Below, piece by piece: positions 49,785 through 61,305 of a stretch of DNA of 64,000 bases; position 1 is the first letter of the stretch; each line of letters starts with the position of its first letter. Position numbers and translations under genes: made by a program. Below the pieces are notes generated by a model, which worked only from the letters and a program-made list of their open reading frames with translations, made no database searches and had not been told where the DNA came from. Origin of the DNA: Virgibacillus oceani (GTDB lineage: Bacteria > Bacillota > Bacilli > Bacillales > Amphibacillaceae); assembly GCF_014638995.1 (NCBI RefSeq), contig NZ_BMFR01000003.1:124001-188000 (forward strand). Reading direction: 5' to 3'.

Positions 49785-51134
49785 CTACACTAATGTATGC
49801 ACAGTTTGAATAAACATGTCTCCTCTTTCCTCAAACGTTCGATATTGGTCCCAGCTGGCACATGCTGGGGATAATAATATGACATCGTTAGGGTTTGATA
49901 ATTGGTACGCTTTTTTCACAGCGTCCTCTACATTTTCTGCAGCTTCGACCGTTTCAATTCCTGCTTTTTCAGCGACTTCCTTAAGCTTTTCTTTAGTTTG
50001 ACCAAATAGCACAGCTGCCTTTACATTTTCTAAATGAGGTAATAAGTCATCAAATCCATTCCCGCGATCGAGTCCGCCAGCTAACCATATCGTTGGCTGT
50101 TTAAAAGATTGCAACGCTTTTTGAGTGGCCAATATATTAGTCGCCTTTGAATCATTATAAAATAAGCGATCATTCATTTTCTCCACATATTGCAGCCTGT
50201 GTTTTACACCTGAAAATGTGGTTAAAACCTCGTATATACCGTCATTTGTAGCACCACTTAATTTCGCGGCACCGACAGCAGCCAGAATATTTTCCAGATT
50301 GTGTTCCCCGACAAGAACGATATCCTGTCTAGCCATAATTTTTTCATTTTTGAAATAAATGCTTTCTTCATCAGCCCAAACCCCATGTTCCTGCCGGCGT
50401 TTTACTGAAAATGGAACTCTCGCAGCCTTGGCATTAGCAACCGCCTCAACTACAACTGGTTCCTCTGCATTGTATACTAAGTAATCATGATTCGTTTGGT
50501 TTTTAAAAATATTGCACTTCGCTTCTTTATAATTTTCAAATGATTTATGATAATCGAGATGTGCCTCAAAAATATTTAACAACACAGCTACTTTCGGCTT
50601 AAATTGTTGAATTCCCATCAGCTGAAAAGAAGAGAGCTCCAAAACCATTTTTTCATCAGAACCAAGTGTTTGTGCAACTTCAGTAGCAACAGTTCCAATA
50701 TTTCCAGCCATTTTTACAGGCTGTTCACTTCTTTTCAGCATTTCAGCAGTAAGCATCGTAGTAGTCGTCTTGCCATTTGATCCCGTTATTCCAATAATTG
50801 AACTTTCAACTAGATTACCCGCAAGTTCAATCTCCGTAATGATTGGAACACCACGTTTTGCGGCCTCTGCTAATACAGGATTTTCATATGGAATACCAGG
50901 ATTTTTTACGATTAATTCAATGCTTTCTAAAACAGAAAGAGGATGGGAGCCGACAATAACTTCTGCCCCCATCGTTGTTAATTCCTTAACAATCTTATCA
51001 TTTTCGTCGGTTTTCATATCATTCACACGAACGTGTATGTTATTTTGCAGGAGCAATTTAGCTGCTGCGGTGCCACTTTTAGCTAAACCTAAAACAAGTA
51101 CATGTGAATAAGGAAAGTTTGTCAATTTTTTCAA
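49785..51134 (-). CDS. murD: UDP-N-acetylmuramoylalanine-D-glutamate ligase
   Basis: Adds D-Glu to UDP-MurNAc-L-Ala. It has 449 residues: N-terminal UDP-binding domain ([17 protein letters not shown]), ATP loop [11 protein letters not shown] and a C-terminal domain with [12 protein letters not shown] set the start at a TTG (51134) that overlaps the mraY stop as TTGA and has GAGGTG 8 bases upstream; a GTG three codons earlier directly abuts that site and is unlikely. Confidence 0.96.
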   Translation of the reverse strand: MKKLTNFPYSHVLVLGLAKSGTAAAKLLLQNNIHVRVNDMKTDENDKIVKELTTMGAEVIVGSHPLSVLESIELIVKNPGIPYENPVLAEAAKRGVPIITEIELAGNLVESSIIGITGSNGKTTTTMLTAEMLKRSEQPVKMAGNIGTVATEVAQTLGSDEKMVLELSSFQLMGIQQFKPKVAVLLNIFEAHLDYHKSFENYKEAKCNIFKNQTNHDYLVYNAEEPVVVEAVANAKAARVPFSVKRRQEHGVWADEESIYFKNEKIMARQDIVLVGEHNLENILAAVGAAKLSGATNDGIYEVLTTFSGVKHRLQYVEKMNDRLFYNDSKATNILATQKALQSFKQPTIWLAGGLDRGNGFDDLLPHLENVKAAVLFGQTKEKLKEVAEKAGIETVEAAENVEDAVKKAYQLSNPNDVILLSPACASWDQYRTFEERGDMFIQTVHTLV

Positions 51135-52117
51135 GTTAACCACACCTCAATGTATATGCCAAGAGCTGCAAAAATAAGTCCTATTAGCCAAAATGTCGTT
51201 ACCACTCGCCATTCGGACCACCCCAATAGTTCGTAATGATGGTGTAATGGGCTCATTTTGAATACCCTTTTTCCAGTTGTTTTAAATGAAATAACTTGGA
51301 TGATTACCGAAAGCGTCTCTATTACAAATACCCCACCAATAATAACTAAAATAATCTCCAGCTTCGTTAGTATTGCTATTGCCGCAATTGCCCCGCCAAG
51401 AGCAAGTGACCCTGTATCACCCATAAATACCTTTGCAGGGTGGGCGTTGAATACAAGGAATCCTAATAATGCACCAACCACAGCTAACGAGAATACAGCT
51501 ACCTCATGCTGCGGAAATCCATACCAAGCTAATATACCGAATGCGCCAAATGCGATTGCAGCTGTACCGGCTAACAACCCATCCAGCCCATCGGTTAAAT
51601 TTACTGCGTTAGAAGATCCAACTAACATAAAAATGATTAAAAATGCGTATCCCCAACCGAGTTCCCATTGAATATTCGTACCAGGGATTTGAATATAAGT
51701 CGGAAAATCGTTAGCACGTAAAATAAAATAAAAAACAAGCGCTATAATCAGCTGTCCTAGCAGTTTTTGTTTAGATGTTAAACCAAGATTTCGTTTCATG
51801 GCTACTTTTATAAAATCATCAAGAAAACCAATAATTCCATATCCAAGGATAACAAAAATCAAAAGCCAAATTTCATAGCCAATCTGCTCAGCATTCGTTT
51901 TATTTATCATAATCAATGAAGTTATAATGACACTAATAACAATCATGATACCGCCCATTGTGGGGGTACCTGTTTTTTTCTGGTGGGATTTTGGTCCCTC
52001 TTCCCTAATACTTTGTCCAAACTTTAATCGTCTTAAGAACGGAATTAAAATTGGTGATAACAGGACGGTAATAAGAAATGCTATCGCTATGGTTAAAATT
52101 AATACGGTAATATTCAC
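51131..52117 (-). CDS. mraY: Phospho-N-acetylmuramoyl-pentapeptide transferase
   Basis: Membrane enzyme joining UDP-MurNAc-pentapeptide to undecaprenyl phosphate (lipid I). It has 328 residues and about ten helices, with [26 protein letters not shown] and the histidine-rich MSPLHHHYE loop. It overlaps murD by 4 bases. Confidence 0.97.
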   Translation of the reverse strand: MNITVLILTIAIAFLITVLLSPILIPFLRRLKFGQSIREEGPKSHQKKTGTPTMGGIMIVISVIITSLIMINKTNAEQIGYEIWLLIFVILGYGIIGFLDDFIKVAMKRNLGLTSKQKLLGQLIIALVFYFILRANDFPTYIQIPGTNIQWELGWGYAFLIIFMLVGSSNAVNLTDGLDGLLAGTAAIAFGAFGILAWYGFPQHEVAVFSLAVVGALLGFLVFNAHPAKVFMGDTGSLALGGAIAAIAILTKLEIILVIIGGVFVIETLSVIIQVISFKTTGKRVFKMSPLHHHYELLGWSEWRVVTTFWLIGLIFAALGIYIEVWLT

Positions 52118-52152
52118 TGTTTCTCCTCCTCTTGCAGCATCCGTCCATAAAT

Positions 52153-53517
52153 TTATGGCTGTATAATTTCTTTTACAAATAATTCAAATTGCATTCCCCG
52201 GGACGCTTTAAATAATAGTAATGTATCCTCGTTTAAATAGGCATGCAGTTCATTCAATAACGCTTCCCTTGTGTTAAAATGCCTGCAAATAATTGGTTTA
52301 TTTTGCTTTTGAACTGCTTTGGAAATTATTTCTGAATCATTGCCAAAAGTAAAGAGTGCTGTAATTGGTGAATCGATTACTTCTGCAACAGATTGATGTA
52401 ACGTTTTAGCATGTTCACCTAATTCAAATATATCTCCTAGCACAAGAACTTTATCGCTAAATCCGGTCATTTGCTTAACCACTTCAATCGCTGCTTTCAT
52501 TGACGTAGGAGAAGCATTATACGCGTCATTTATTACGGACACATTATGTTTCCCTTTTAACATTTCAAAACGCATGGAAGTAAGCTCAAGTGATAACAAA
52601 GCTTGCTTAATGGTGTCTCTTGTTATGCCTAATCGTTTGCCAAGTGTAATTGCATAGGAAGCATTTTTAGCGTGATGTTTTCCTAACAAGGCAATAGTAT
52701 ATTCGGTACCATCAGAAAGGTTAAAGACCGTTTGATCATGCTGAATAGACACCTCTTTAATTATTACATCATTATTGCTTGAAAAACCACACGTTATAAC
52801 ATGATCGCGCTTATGTACTTGCTTTAACAGTTGTTCATCGCCATCAATGATTAAAATCCCATCCTTTTTAAGTCCGCTGGTAATTTCAAGCTTTGCTTTT
52901 GCAATCCCTTCTCGTGACCCTAAAAATTCAATGTGTGATTCCCCAATATTCGTAATAATAGCTGCATCGGGTCGAGCAATAGTCGATAATTGTTCTATTT
53001 CGCCAAAATGATTCATACCCATTTCAAGTACAAGTACCTCTGTTTGTCTATCCATTGCAAGAATCGTTAGTGGCATTCCTATATGGTTATTAAAATTGCC
53101 ATCCGTATAATGAGTCCTATACTGTGATTTTACCACAGCCGCCACTAAATCTTTTGTCGTTGTTTTACCGTTTGAACCTGTTATTCCAATTACGATTGGA
53201 TTGATTTCTGTTCGATAAACAGCTGCAAGTTTCTGCAAGGCAATTAAAGTGTCATCAACTAAAAATACCGGAAAATCTGTTGGCAAAAATTCCGGCAAAT
53301 TTTTGCTTTTGTCCCAGATCACTGCCACGGCCCCATTATCGAACGCTTGTTTTATAAAATCGTGCCCATCAAAGTTATCACCAATTAATGGAATAAATAA
53401 TCCCTTTTTCGTTTTCTTTCTGCTATCTGTTGTAACTTCATCAATTGGTATTGTATCTGGTGCAGCTCCTTGATATTCTGTAAATGTATTGGATATCCAT
53501 TCTGTTGTAAATAGCAT
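52153..53517 (-). CDS. murF: UDP-N-acetylmuramoyl-tripeptide-D-alanyl-D-alanine ligase
   Basis: Adds D-Ala-D-Ala, completing the cytoplasmic muropeptide. It has 454 residues, with the N-terminal Mur_ligase domain, the ATP loop [13 protein letters not shown] and [14 protein letters not shown]. It starts 2 bases after murE, with an AAGGGG site formed by the murE end. Confidence 0.97.
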   Translation of the reverse strand: MLFTTEWISNTFTEYQGAAPDTIPIDEVTTDSRKKTKKGLFIPLIGDNFDGHDFIKQAFDNGAVAVIWDKSKNLPEFLPTDFPVFLVDDTLIALQKLAAVYRTEINPIVIGITGSNGKTTTKDLVAAVVKSQYRTHYTDGNFNNHIGMPLTILAMDRQTEVLVLEMGMNHFGEIEQLSTIARPDAAIITNIGESHIEFLGSREGIAKAKLEITSGLKKDGILIIDGDEQLLKQVHKRDHVITCGFSSNNDVIIKEVSIQHDQTVFNLSDGTEYTIALLGKHHAKNASYAITLGKRLGITRDTIKQALLSLELTSMRFEMLKGKHNVSVINDAYNASPTSMKAAIEVVKQMTGFSDKVLVLGDIFELGEHAKTLHQSVAEVIDSPITALFTFGNDSEIISKAVQKQNKPIICRHFNTREALLNELHAYLNEDTLLLFKASRGMQFELFVKEIIQP

Positions 53518-53519
53518 AC

Positions 53520-54992
53520 TTATTTCCCCTTACTTAGAATTGCTTCTTTCGCAATTTCTCGATCATCGAATTTATATTTTACGTTGCCAATCTGCTGGTA
53601 GGTTTCATGTCCTTTACCAGCAATTAATACTATATCATCCTCTTTCGCAAGGTAAACCGCTTGGAAGATAGCCTGTTTACGATCTGCAACCACATCATAA
53701 TGCGTATCGGTTAAATCTTGTGTCATATCATCCAAAATAACTTGCGGATCCTCTGTCCTTGGGTTGTCGGACGTAAATATGGCGTAGTCAGCATACTTTA
53801 ATGCGATAGCAGCCATTAATGGCCTTTTCGTCCGATCCCGATCACCTCCACAGCCAACAACCACATAAATGTTTCGCTTGGCAAAGTCTTTGATCGTTTG
53901 CAGGACGTTTTCCAAAGAATCCGGTGTATGTGCATAATCTACTATTGTCGCAAATGGTTGACCCACCTGCACTGGCTCAAAGCGTCCACTTACTCCAGGT
54001 ATGATTTCAAGCGCACTTTTGATAATGGATATTGGTACACCTGCTGCAATTGCTGCTGCACTCGCAGCAAGCATATTATAAACATTAAACATTCCAATCA
54101 GTTTACTGTTTACATGGACATTTCCAATAGGTGCATCTAGTGTAAATGATGTACCAGTAATATCTAATCGTATGTTTTTTGCCTTCACTAGAGCATCGTG
54201 GTTATTACCATATGGAATAACATACTGTGCTGTACTCCTTTTTAGTTTTTCATAGTGCGGATCATCCATATTAATAACAGCAAACTTTTTTCTTCCGTTG
54301 TCATAGGTATTCCCTAATTGCGCGAACAGCAGACTTTTTGCGTGTAAATAATCATCCATATTTTTATGATAATCAAGATGATCCTGTGTAAGATTGGTGA
54401 AAATGGCGATGTCGAAATCACAGCCATAGACCCTGCCCATATCCAGTGCGTGTGAGGAGACCTCCATTATGGCAACCGATACATTCTTTTCTTTCATTTT
54501 CCTAATGGTTTTTTGCAGAAACAATGCATTTGGGGTTGTATTCGGTACTGGATACGTTTCATTCCCTACTTTTAATTGAATGGTTCCAATTATTCCTGTT
54601 TTCACTTGTAATTGATTAAAAATAGTTTCTAATAAATACGTTGTTGTTGTTTTCCCATTAGTTCCAGTAACTCCGATTAGCGGAAGTTTTGCCGATGGGA
54701 AATCAAAAAACTTTGCCGTTATCATCGCTAACGCGCGCGATGTGTCAGGAACAATTATTGTTGGAACGAATAAATTTAAATTTCTTTCCGTCAAAATTGC
54801 ACCAGCGCCATTATAAATTGCCTCTGCGGCAAAGTCGTGTCCATCTACCCTAAAACCCCGTATGCAAACAAACAAATCCCCTGGTTTAACTTTTTTTGAA
54901 TCTATTTCGATATCATTAATTTCAACGTCGTTATCTGCGAGTGTTGCAGTATCATAGAATGGTAATACAGAAATAATTTCTGATAATTTCAT
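53520..54992 (-). CDS. murE: UDP-N-acetylmuramoyl-tripeptide synthetase (meso-diaminopimelate type)
   Basis: Adds the third stem residue. It has 490 residues; ATP loop GVTGTNGKTTTTY. The DNPRTEDP signature marks meso-diaminopimelate specificity rather than lysine, consistent with a Bacillaceae A1-gamma wall. I chose ATG 54992 (MKLSEIISV), preceded by AGGATG, over in-frame starts up to 18 codons earlier. Confidence 0.96.
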   Translation of the reverse strand: MKLSEIISVLPFYDTATLADNDVEINDIEIDSKKVKPGDLFVCIRGFRVDGHDFAAEAIYNGAGAILTERNLNLFVPTIIVPDTSRALAMITAKFFDFPSAKLPLIGVTGTNGKTTTTYLLETIFNQLQVKTGIIGTIQLKVGNETYPVPNTTPNALFLQKTIRKMKEKNVSVAIMEVSSHALDMGRVYGCDFDIAIFTNLTQDHLDYHKNMDDYLHAKSLLFAQLGNTYDNGRKKFAVINMDDPHYEKLKRSTAQYVIPYGNNHDALVKAKNIRLDITGTSFTLDAPIGNVHVNSKLIGMFNVYNMLAASAAAIAAGVPISIIKSALEIIPGVSGRFEPVQVGQPFATIVDYAHTPDSLENVLQTIKDFAKRNIYVVVGCGGDRDRTKRPLMAAIALKYADYAIFTSDNPRTEDPQVILDDMTQDLTDTHYDVVADRKQAIFQAVYLAKEDDIVLIAGKGHETYQQIGNVKYKFDDREIAKEAILSKGK

Positions 54993-55117
54993 ATTAATCA
55001 TCCTATCCTTAATAATATCCCACATATGTATTCTAAACGATGTCAATTTTTAAGAGGGTGGATTCACCCTCTTTTTAATTTTCACGAATAATAACACTAA
55101 CTAATTATACCAAAGAT

Positions 55118-57061
55118 TTAGTCGGAATTATTGTCCTTTTTACCAGATAAATAAATTCTGATTTTTGAACCAGGTTCAACTTTAGTACCTGGCTGCGGTG
55201 CTTGATTAATAATAGTGTCTCCCGCACCGCTTGTTTCAATGGATAGATTAGTCATATATTCCGTTAATTCGCTTTTCTCTAAACCAATTAAATCAGGTAC
55301 CTCTATTTTCGGTTGCTCTGGCCACATATATTCCTTATCTAAGCCACCTTCTCGTTGCTTCACTCCAAGGGCTCTTAAGCTGTCTCCAATTATTGTCCCA
55401 ACGATAGGTGCTGCAACAACACCACCAAATTGGACTGTATTCTTTGGATTATCAATTGCTACATATACAACTATTTCTGGATCATCGGCAGGTGCGAAGC
55501 CAATGAATGACACGACGTAATTGTTTTTCAAATAATGTCCATCCGGCCCTACTTTCTGAGCTGTACCCGTTTTCCCTCCAACCCGGTAGCCGTCAACGTA
55601 TGCTGGTCGACCGGTCCCCTTCGCAACAACACTTTCCAAAGCAAGTCGCACTTCTTTTGATGTTTCTTGGGAAATTACACGCTCTTTCATCGTGGGTTCA
55701 ATTTTTTCAACGGTTTCTTCTGTCCTAGGGTCGATCCATTCTTTGGCAATATGCGGTTCATATAAATAGCCGCCATTGACAGCCGCAGCTACTGCCATCA
55801 CTTGCTGTATCGGCGTAACCGAAACTCCCTGCCCAAATGCTGTTGTTGCAAGTTCAACCGGTCCAATATTCTCTGGCTTGAATAAAATCCCGTTTCCCTC
55901 TCCTTGCAAATCGATACCTGTTTTCTTGCCAAATCCAAAGTCTTTAATATATGAAAACAGCTTTTCCTTGCCTAATTCCATCCCCAAATTGACAAAACCG
56001 GGGTTACAGGAATTTTGAACAACTTCCAAATATGTCTGATGACCGTGTCCACCACTCTTCCAGCAATGTAGTTCTGTACCTCCTACTGAAATATCACCAT
56101 CATCGTTAAACACATCATTTTTTAGATCTACTGTATTTTCTTCCAATGCAGCAGCTAATGTTATAATCTTAAACGTTGAACCTGGCTCATACGTACTCCA
56201 AATAGGTAAATTCCGGTTGTATATCTTTGAATCCACCTCTTGATAATTTTCTGGATTAAAATTTGGTCTGGATGTCATACCGATGATCCCCCCCGTATCA
56301 GGATTGACAGCAACGGCTAGTGCCCCATCCGGGTTATATTTGGCAACAGCTAAATCAAGTTCACGTTCCATAATGGTTTGAACCTTTGTATTGATTGTCG
56401 TTTTTAAATTCAATCCATCCTGCGGTGATTTATATATATCGGCAAGATCCTCAAGCTTCTTGCCTTTAGCGTCAGAATAGAATGATAGACTTCCTTTATC
56501 ACCACTGAGCTTATCGTTATAATAGAGTTCCAGCCCCATTAATCCCTGATTATCAATACCTGTAAACCCTAATACATGTGCCAGATTGTTTCCGTTTGGA
56601 TAATTGCGTTTTGAATCCTTGGCAAGATAAACACCATCCAAATTAAGGGTTCGTATTGCTTCTTCTTGTTCCTTAGATATTTTTCTTCCCTCCGGATGAA
56701 CTTTTACCATCGATTCCTTTTGTGTAACGTATTCATATGCTTTATCAACCGTCATATCCAATATTTTAGCTAGCTGCTCTGCAGTTTTTTGCGGATTTTC
56801 AATTTGCCTTGGAACAAGCATGACAGAAGGGGCAGAGACATTCTCAGCTAAGATCTCGCCATTTACATCTAGTATATTCCCTCGCTCTGCTTCAAATGTT
56901 ATATCCCTTGTCCATAAATTGTTCGCCTTTGCCATTAATTGATCGCCAATAACAAATTGCACATAGCCAAGACGAAAATCAATTATCGCGAGTATAAGTA
57001 AACCACAAAGAAAAACAGTAACTATTCGCTTTCTAACCGTAACAGCAGATACACGTTTCAT
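55118..57061 (-). CDS. spoVD: Sporulation penicillin-binding protein SpoVD
   Basis: Class B transpeptidase for spore cortex, 647 residues. One N-terminal membrane helix, a dimerisation domain, then a transpeptidase domain with Ser295-x-x-Lys298 (STFK), Ser351-x-Asn353 (SCN) and KTGTAQ, followed by a single PASTA domain (IEVPDLIGLEKSEL). One PASTA domain and the position between pbpB and murE identify it as SpoVD. ATG 57061 has AAGGGG 7 bases upstream. CATATAGTT ahead of it hints at a sigma-E -10, unproven. Confidence 0.94.
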   Translation of the reverse strand: MKRVSAVTVRKRIVTVFLCGLLILAIIDFRLGYVQFVIGDQLMAKANNLWTRDITFEAERGNILDVNGEILAENVSAPSVMLVPRQIENPQKTAEQLAKILDMTVDKAYEYVTQKESMVKVHPEGRKISKEQEEAIRTLNLDGVYLAKDSKRNYPNGNNLAHVLGFTGIDNQGLMGLELYYNDKLSGDKGSLSFYSDAKGKKLEDLADIYKSPQDGLNLKTTINTKVQTIMERELDLAVAKYNPDGALAVAVNPDTGGIIGMTSRPNFNPENYQEVDSKIYNRNLPIWSTYEPGSTFKIITLAAALEENTVDLKNDVFNDDGDISVGGTELHCWKSGGHGHQTYLEVVQNSCNPGFVNLGMELGKEKLFSYIKDFGFGKKTGIDLQGEGNGILFKPENIGPVELATTAFGQGVSVTPIQQVMAVAAAVNGGYLYEPHIAKEWIDPRTEETVEKIEPTMKERVISQETSKEVRLALESVVAKGTGRPAYVDGYRVGGKTGTAQKVGPDGHYLKNNYVVSFIGFAPADDPEIVVYVAIDNPKNTVQFGGVVAAPIVGTIIGDSLRALGVKQREGGLDKEYMWPEQPKIEVPDLIGLEKSELTEYMTNLSIETSGAGDTIINQAPQPGTKVEPGSKIRIYLSGKKDNNSD

Positions 57062-57154
57062 CTTCCATCCCCTTTTCATAGGTAGGCTTGTATCAACTAT
57101 ATGAACTAGAAAAACTGAATAGAACACTGTTTCTTTTATTAGGTACACTAGATC

Positions 57155-59377
57155 CTATTCTGATTGCTCTGAATCTTGTTCTGCTTGTTCTCCTTCCTGA
57201 TTTTCCGCTGATTCCTTATCCGGATTCTTTTTTTCCTTTTCCGGGGGCTTTAGTTCTACCCCTAGATAATCACCCTTCTTAATAGCAGTACCTTCTTTGA
57301 TACTTTGACTGAAGGCATAACCATTTCCTATTGTTTCAATATCCAATTGAGCTAATTCTGCCAGCTGTAAAACATCTCTTAATGACCAGCCAATAATAGC
57401 TGGCATGGTTGGCTCGTCGGTTAATAACAGTATCCTGTCATTTGGTAATAATTCTTCCCCTTCAGCAGCACTTGCTCCAATAATTTTGTCACCTGCACCA
57501 ATTACCGTTACATTTAACCCTTTTAAAGCTTGTTTTGCAGCCTTTGTACCTTCGCCTTTTAATTCAGGAATCTTAACAGTTTGAACAGAATTAGTCGATT
57601 CCTTATCCGGTTTAATGTTTAAGTAATGCAGACTATTTTTCATGACATTTTTAAAAATAAATGAAACTGGCACGGATCCATGTTCCGCCTCTAATTGCGG
57701 ATGCTTTATCGAGACATACATCATTAGCTGCGGATCATCTGCAGGTGCCATCCCTAAGAAAGAAAAGATATATTTTTCGCGACCAGTCGCATATTTTCCA
57801 TCAACAGTATATTGTGCAGTACCTGTTTTACCAGCAACAGAGTAATCTTCAAGACTGAAGCCTTTTCCTGTACCATCTTCTGCCGTCACAACAGAACCTA
57901 ACAATTCCATCATTCTATCGGAGGTTTCTTTAGAAATTGGTTTGCCAACTACCTCAGGTGACGTTTCCTTCAGTTCTTCACCTGTAATTGAGTCAACAAT
58001 TTTTGAAATAACGTATGGTTTAACCATTTTTCCATCATTTGCAATTGCAGAAGCTGCTTTCATAATCTGAATAGGCGTAAATGTACTTGCCTGTCCGAAC
58101 CCAGTTGAAGCAATGTCTCTTGGTGCATTGGGATTATGCACAATTCTTCCAATAACTTCACCTGGTAAATCAATTCCTGTCTTTTGATTAAAATCAAATG
58201 CTTTTAAATAGTTTAGATACTTTTCCGGACCAATTACTCCGCTTACCAATTTTGCCGCAGCGACGTTTGATGAGCGCCTGAATCCCTCATTGAAAGAAAT
58301 GGTGCCCCAGCCTCTTCCGCCGTTATGGTCATTTATCGGCACGCTGCCTTCTGTAACTTTATAGCTGCCCGATTTATACATTGCATTCCCATTATAAACA
58401 CCTGCATCGATCGCTGATGCCCATGTGAACATTTTCATTGTCGACCCTGGTTCAATTGGTGTCGAAACTGCATCATTGTACCAATTTTCCACATCTGCGG
58501 GGTTATTGGGGTTATAGCTGGGTCTGTTGCTCATTGCTACAATTTCACCTGTCTTTGGATTCATGACAATCGCGGTCATTCGTTCAGGCTCATATTTTTT
58601 ATCTACTTGTGACATAACATCCTCTAGTAACGTTTGAACCTTTTGATCAATAGTTAGATAGACATTATCACCGTCTTTTGGTTGTTTAATAACCTCGTTT
58701 GGATCTAATAGTTTTGTATTATATTTATCGCGCTGATAGGAAATATGCCCTGCCTTACCGCTCAAAAGCTTATTCATTTCCCGTTCCATACCGGTTACAC
58801 CTGAGGTTTTCCCATCTTCACCCTTACGCGCAAATCCAATAATATGTGAAGCGAACATTCCATTCGGATAATAACGGATAGCTTCCTTGTCGAATTTTAT
58901 ACCAGGTAAATCCAGATCTTCAATCTTATCCTTCGTTTTCTGTGATAACTCTTTTCCTCCAGATCCAAATTCCACTTGGAACTTATCGTTTTTAATCCCT
59001 TTCTCAAGCCTTTGTTGAATATAGCTTTTATCTATATTCAACAAAGGAGCCAGCACTTCCGCAGTTTTCTCCGGATCTTTTACATGCTTTGGCTCCTCTT
59101 CATCTGTCGTATATGTTTCATCCACAATGGCATAAATACTAAAAGTCGGACGGTCATATGCCAATGTCATTCCATTGCTATCAAAAATTTTGCCTCGTTC
59201 TGCATTTAAAGGATAGGATGATGTCCGTTTTTTATCAGCCCATTCTTCTAACGAAACACCGTTAATCTCACCTGTAGCTTGTATGTACAAAAACCTTCCA
59301 GTTAAGATTAAAAATATCGCAACAAATACAAGAATAAAAATTCCTGACATAAAGTGTGTTGTCTTATTTTTTTTCAT
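57155..59377 (-). CDS. pbpB: Division penicillin-binding protein 2B (FtsI)
   Basis: Septal class B transpeptidase, 740 residues. A membrane helix at about 12-30, dimerisation domain, transpeptidase domain with Ser312-x-x-Lys315 (STMK), Ser369-x-Asn371 (SSN) and KTGTAQY, then two PASTA domains (VKIPELKG and TMPAIIGWSLRD) and a charged tail with many Glu, Lys and Gln. It follows ftsL and precedes spoVD, as in B. subtilis. Confidence 0.96.
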   Translation of the reverse strand: MKKNKTTHFMSGIFILVFVAIFLILTGRFLYIQATGEINGVSLEEWADKKRTSSYPLNAERGKIFDSNGMTLAYDRPTFSIYAIVDETYTTDEEEPKHVKDPEKTAEVLAPLLNIDKSYIQQRLEKGIKNDKFQVEFGSGGKELSQKTKDKIEDLDLPGIKFDKEAIRYYPNGMFASHIIGFARKGEDGKTSGVTGMEREMNKLLSGKAGHISYQRDKYNTKLLDPNEVIKQPKDGDNVYLTIDQKVQTLLEDVMSQVDKKYEPERMTAIVMNPKTGEIVAMSNRPSYNPNNPADVENWYNDAVSTPIEPGSTMKMFTWASAIDAGVYNGNAMYKSGSYKVTEGSVPINDHNGGRGWGTISFNEGFRRSSNVAAAKLVSGVIGPEKYLNYLKAFDFNQKTGIDLPGEVIGRIVHNPNAPRDIASTGFGQASTFTPIQIMKAASAIANDGKMVKPYVISKIVDSITGEELKETSPEVVGKPISKETSDRMMELLGSVVTAEDGTGKGFSLEDYSVAGKTGTAQYTVDGKYATGREKYIFSFLGMAPADDPQLMMYVSIKHPQLEAEHGSVPVSFIFKNVMKNSLHYLNIKPDKESTNSVQTVKIPELKGEGTKAAKQALKGLNVTVIGAGDKIIGASAAEGEELLPNDRILLLTDEPTMPAIIGWSLRDVLQLAELAQLDIETIGNGYAFSQSIKEGTAIKKGDYLGVELKPPEKEKKNPDKESAENQEGEQAEQDSEQSE

Positions 59378-59393
59378 GACATATTCACCCTGA

Positions 59394-59768
59394 TTATTTG
59401 TTTATCAAACTTGCATGTTTAACCTCTGAGTCTTGTATTTTCAATCCATTTTCTTTTGCAATCTTAATGATTCTTTCAGGTCTGCTCAATTCTTTTTTTT
59501 CATATTTCAACCCGTCATTTTCAACTTTCTGGGTTTGAATTGTACGTTCTAATGATTGAATTTCCCTATTTACTGAATCAGTCGATGATGAAAAAGAAAC
59601 AATGAAAATACCAGCTAAAATTAAACAAACACCTACCACAGTATACAATACTTTCTCACCTTTTGTAATCCAGCTGCTTTTACGAACTTTAATTGCAACT
59701 TGCTTTTCCCTTTGCGGCGAATGCGAAGTGTGAGTTGGTTGAAAGCTGCGTGCTTGATTTGTACTCAT
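59394..59768 (-). CDS. ftsL: Cell division protein FtsL
   Basis: Bitopic protein of the DivIB-DivIC-FtsL complex, 124 residues. A basic cytoplasmic N terminus is followed by one helix (VLYTVVGVCLILAGIFIVSF) and a leucine-zipper-like coiled coil. The start overlaps the rsmH stop (TAATG) and GGGTGG lies 8 bases before, so a longer reading into rsmH is rejected. Confidence 0.92.
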   Translation of the reverse strand: MSTNQARSFQPTHTSHSPQREKQVAIKVRKSSWITKGEKVLYTVVGVCLILAGIFIVSFSSSTDSVNREIQSLERTIQTQKVENDGLKYEKKELSRPERIIKIAKENGLKIQDSEVKHASLINK

Positions 59769-60745
59769 TATTTTTTCCACCCTTCTTGATAAGTAAAATC
59801 TGAATTCCATTCGTTAACTTTTTCAACAATACGTAACTTTGATGATCGTGACCTGCGATTTTGTGAAAGCTCCAAATCACTTGGTACGATTGGTTTACGA
59901 GTAATCATCTTAAATGGTGCTTCATGTCCCTTGGGTATAACCGGTAAATTCCGTGGTACTTCCCTAGCAGTGCTCCACTTTTTAAATGCTTGTTTGCATA
60001 ATCTGTCTTCTAGAGAATGAAAGGTTATAACCGCTATCCGCCCTCTAACATCAACAGCTTTCGCCGCTTGATGTAACGCATCGTTAAATGCTGCTAGTTC
60101 GTCATTAACAGCAATTCGCAATGCCTGAAAAACCCGTTTAGCAGGATGCCCGCCTTTCCTTCGTGCCGGTGCTGGAATACCTTCCTTGATTATTTCTACT
60201 AATTCGTGTGTTGATTCAATTTCGTTTGTTTTCCTATATTCTTCTATTTTCCTAGCTATTTGTTTCGAAAATTTCTCCTCGCCATATGCAAAAAATATTT
60301 TCACTAACTTTTCATATGGCCATGAGTTGACAATTTCGTAAGCAGTCAGATCTTGTTCCTGATTCATACGCATATCAAGTGTTGCATCATGCTGATAACT
60401 AAACCCACGTTCCCCGCGGTCCAACTGTGGTGAGGAAACGCCTAGATCAAATAATACCCCATCAATGTGGTCAATATTATGTTCGGCAAGCATTTCTTCA
60501 AGCTTGCGAAAATTAGCATGAATAAATGTAATTCGATCGCGATAAGCATCCAATCTAGATTTAGCTGCATTTAGAGCATCTATATCCTGATCAAACGCCA
60601 GCAGCAATCCGTTTTCACTTAATCTGGAAGCAATTTTTTCGGAATGCCCACCGCCACCAAGTGTACAGTCTGCATATGTACCATTTGGGTTGATATTTAA
60701 TCCAATAATCGTTTCTTCTTTTAAAACGCTATAATGTTCAAACAT
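59768..60745 (-). CDS. rsmH: 16S rRNA (cytosine-1402-N4)-methyltransferase
   Basis: SAM-dependent methyltransferase (MraW), 325 residues: [14 protein letters not shown] is the SAM motif, then [26 protein letters not shown] and [10 protein letters not shown]. It lies 23 bases after mraZ and overlaps ftsL. Confidence 0.97.
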   Translation of the reverse strand: MFEHYSVLKEETIIGLNINPNGTYADCTLGGGGHSEKIASRLSENGLLLAFDQDIDALNAAKSRLDAYRDRITFIHANFRKLEEMLAEHNIDHIDGVLFDLGVSSPQLDRGERGFSYQHDATLDMRMNQEQDLTAYEIVNSWPYEKLVKIFFAYGEEKFSKQIARKIEEYRKTNEIESTHELVEIIKEGIPAPARRKGGHPAKRVFQALRIAVNDELAAFNDALHQAAKAVDVRGRIAVITFHSLEDRLCKQAFKKWSTAREVPRNLPVIPKGHEAPFKMITRKPIVPSDLELSQNRRSRSSKLRIVEKVNEWNSDFTYQEGWKK

Positions 60746-60768
60746 GGGTTACACCTGCTTCTATGCTG

Positions 60769-61200
60769 TTAGATATCAAAATCCATTAGATTCTCGGCAA
60801 TCTCCGCGAAAGATTCCTCAGAGTCAGTGAAATAGTCATCCCAATTTTCACTCGCCCAGAATTCAATTCTGTTTGATACGCCAATAACGACGCATTCTTT
60901 TTCCAATACTGCGTAATTTCTTAATGGTCCTGGAATGTTTATTCTTCCCTGTTTATCAATTTCACATTCTACTGCTCCAGAAAAGAAAAACCGTGTAAAA
61001 GCTCTTGCATCTTTTTTTGTAAGTGGGAGTTTCTTTAACTTTTCTTCTAATAGTTTCCATTCGTTCATTGGGTATGCAAACAGACATTTATCAAGTCCGC
61101 GTGTCACAACAAAGCTATCGCCAAGCTCTTCACGAAACTTAGCAGGGACTATGATTCTCCCCTTCGCATCAATGTTATGCTGAAATTCACCCATGAACAT
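60769..61200 (-). CDS. mraZ: Transcriptional regulator MraZ
   Basis: 143 residues, two AbrB/SpoVT-type half domains, each with a DxxGR motif (DAKGRIIVP and DKQGRINIP). MraZ represses its own dcw operon by binding spaced TGGG-like repeats. The start is the ATG of MFMGEFQH with GGTGGGGAG upstream. Three GTGG repeats at a 10-bp period lie just ahead of the gene, a likely self-operator. Confidence 0.96.
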   Translation of the reverse strand: MFMGEFQHNIDAKGRIIVPAKFREELGDSFVVTRGLDKCLFAYPMNEWKLLEEKLKKLPLTKKDARAFTRFFFSGAVECEIDKQGRINIPGPLRNYAVLEKECVVIGVSNRIEFWASENWDDYFTDSEESFAEIAENLMDFDI

Positions 61201-61226
61201 ATGGTTCTCCCCACCTTCATGTTTTT

Positions 61227-61256
61227 ATATTACCACATCCCCCCACAATCCACCAC
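61227..61256 (-). promoter_or_regulatory. Three MraZ boxes upstream of mraZ
   Basis: On the minus strand GTGGTGGATT, GTGGGGGGAT and GTGGTAATAT are contiguous 10-bp units. E. coli MraZ binds TGGGN repeats spaced by 5 bp, the same periodicity. The last unit runs into TAATAT, a likely -10. Confidence 0.6.
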
Positions 61257-61305
61257 CTAATTTTCCAAAAAAACTTTTTCCAGTTTAAATTTAGTTATAA
61301 AGTCA

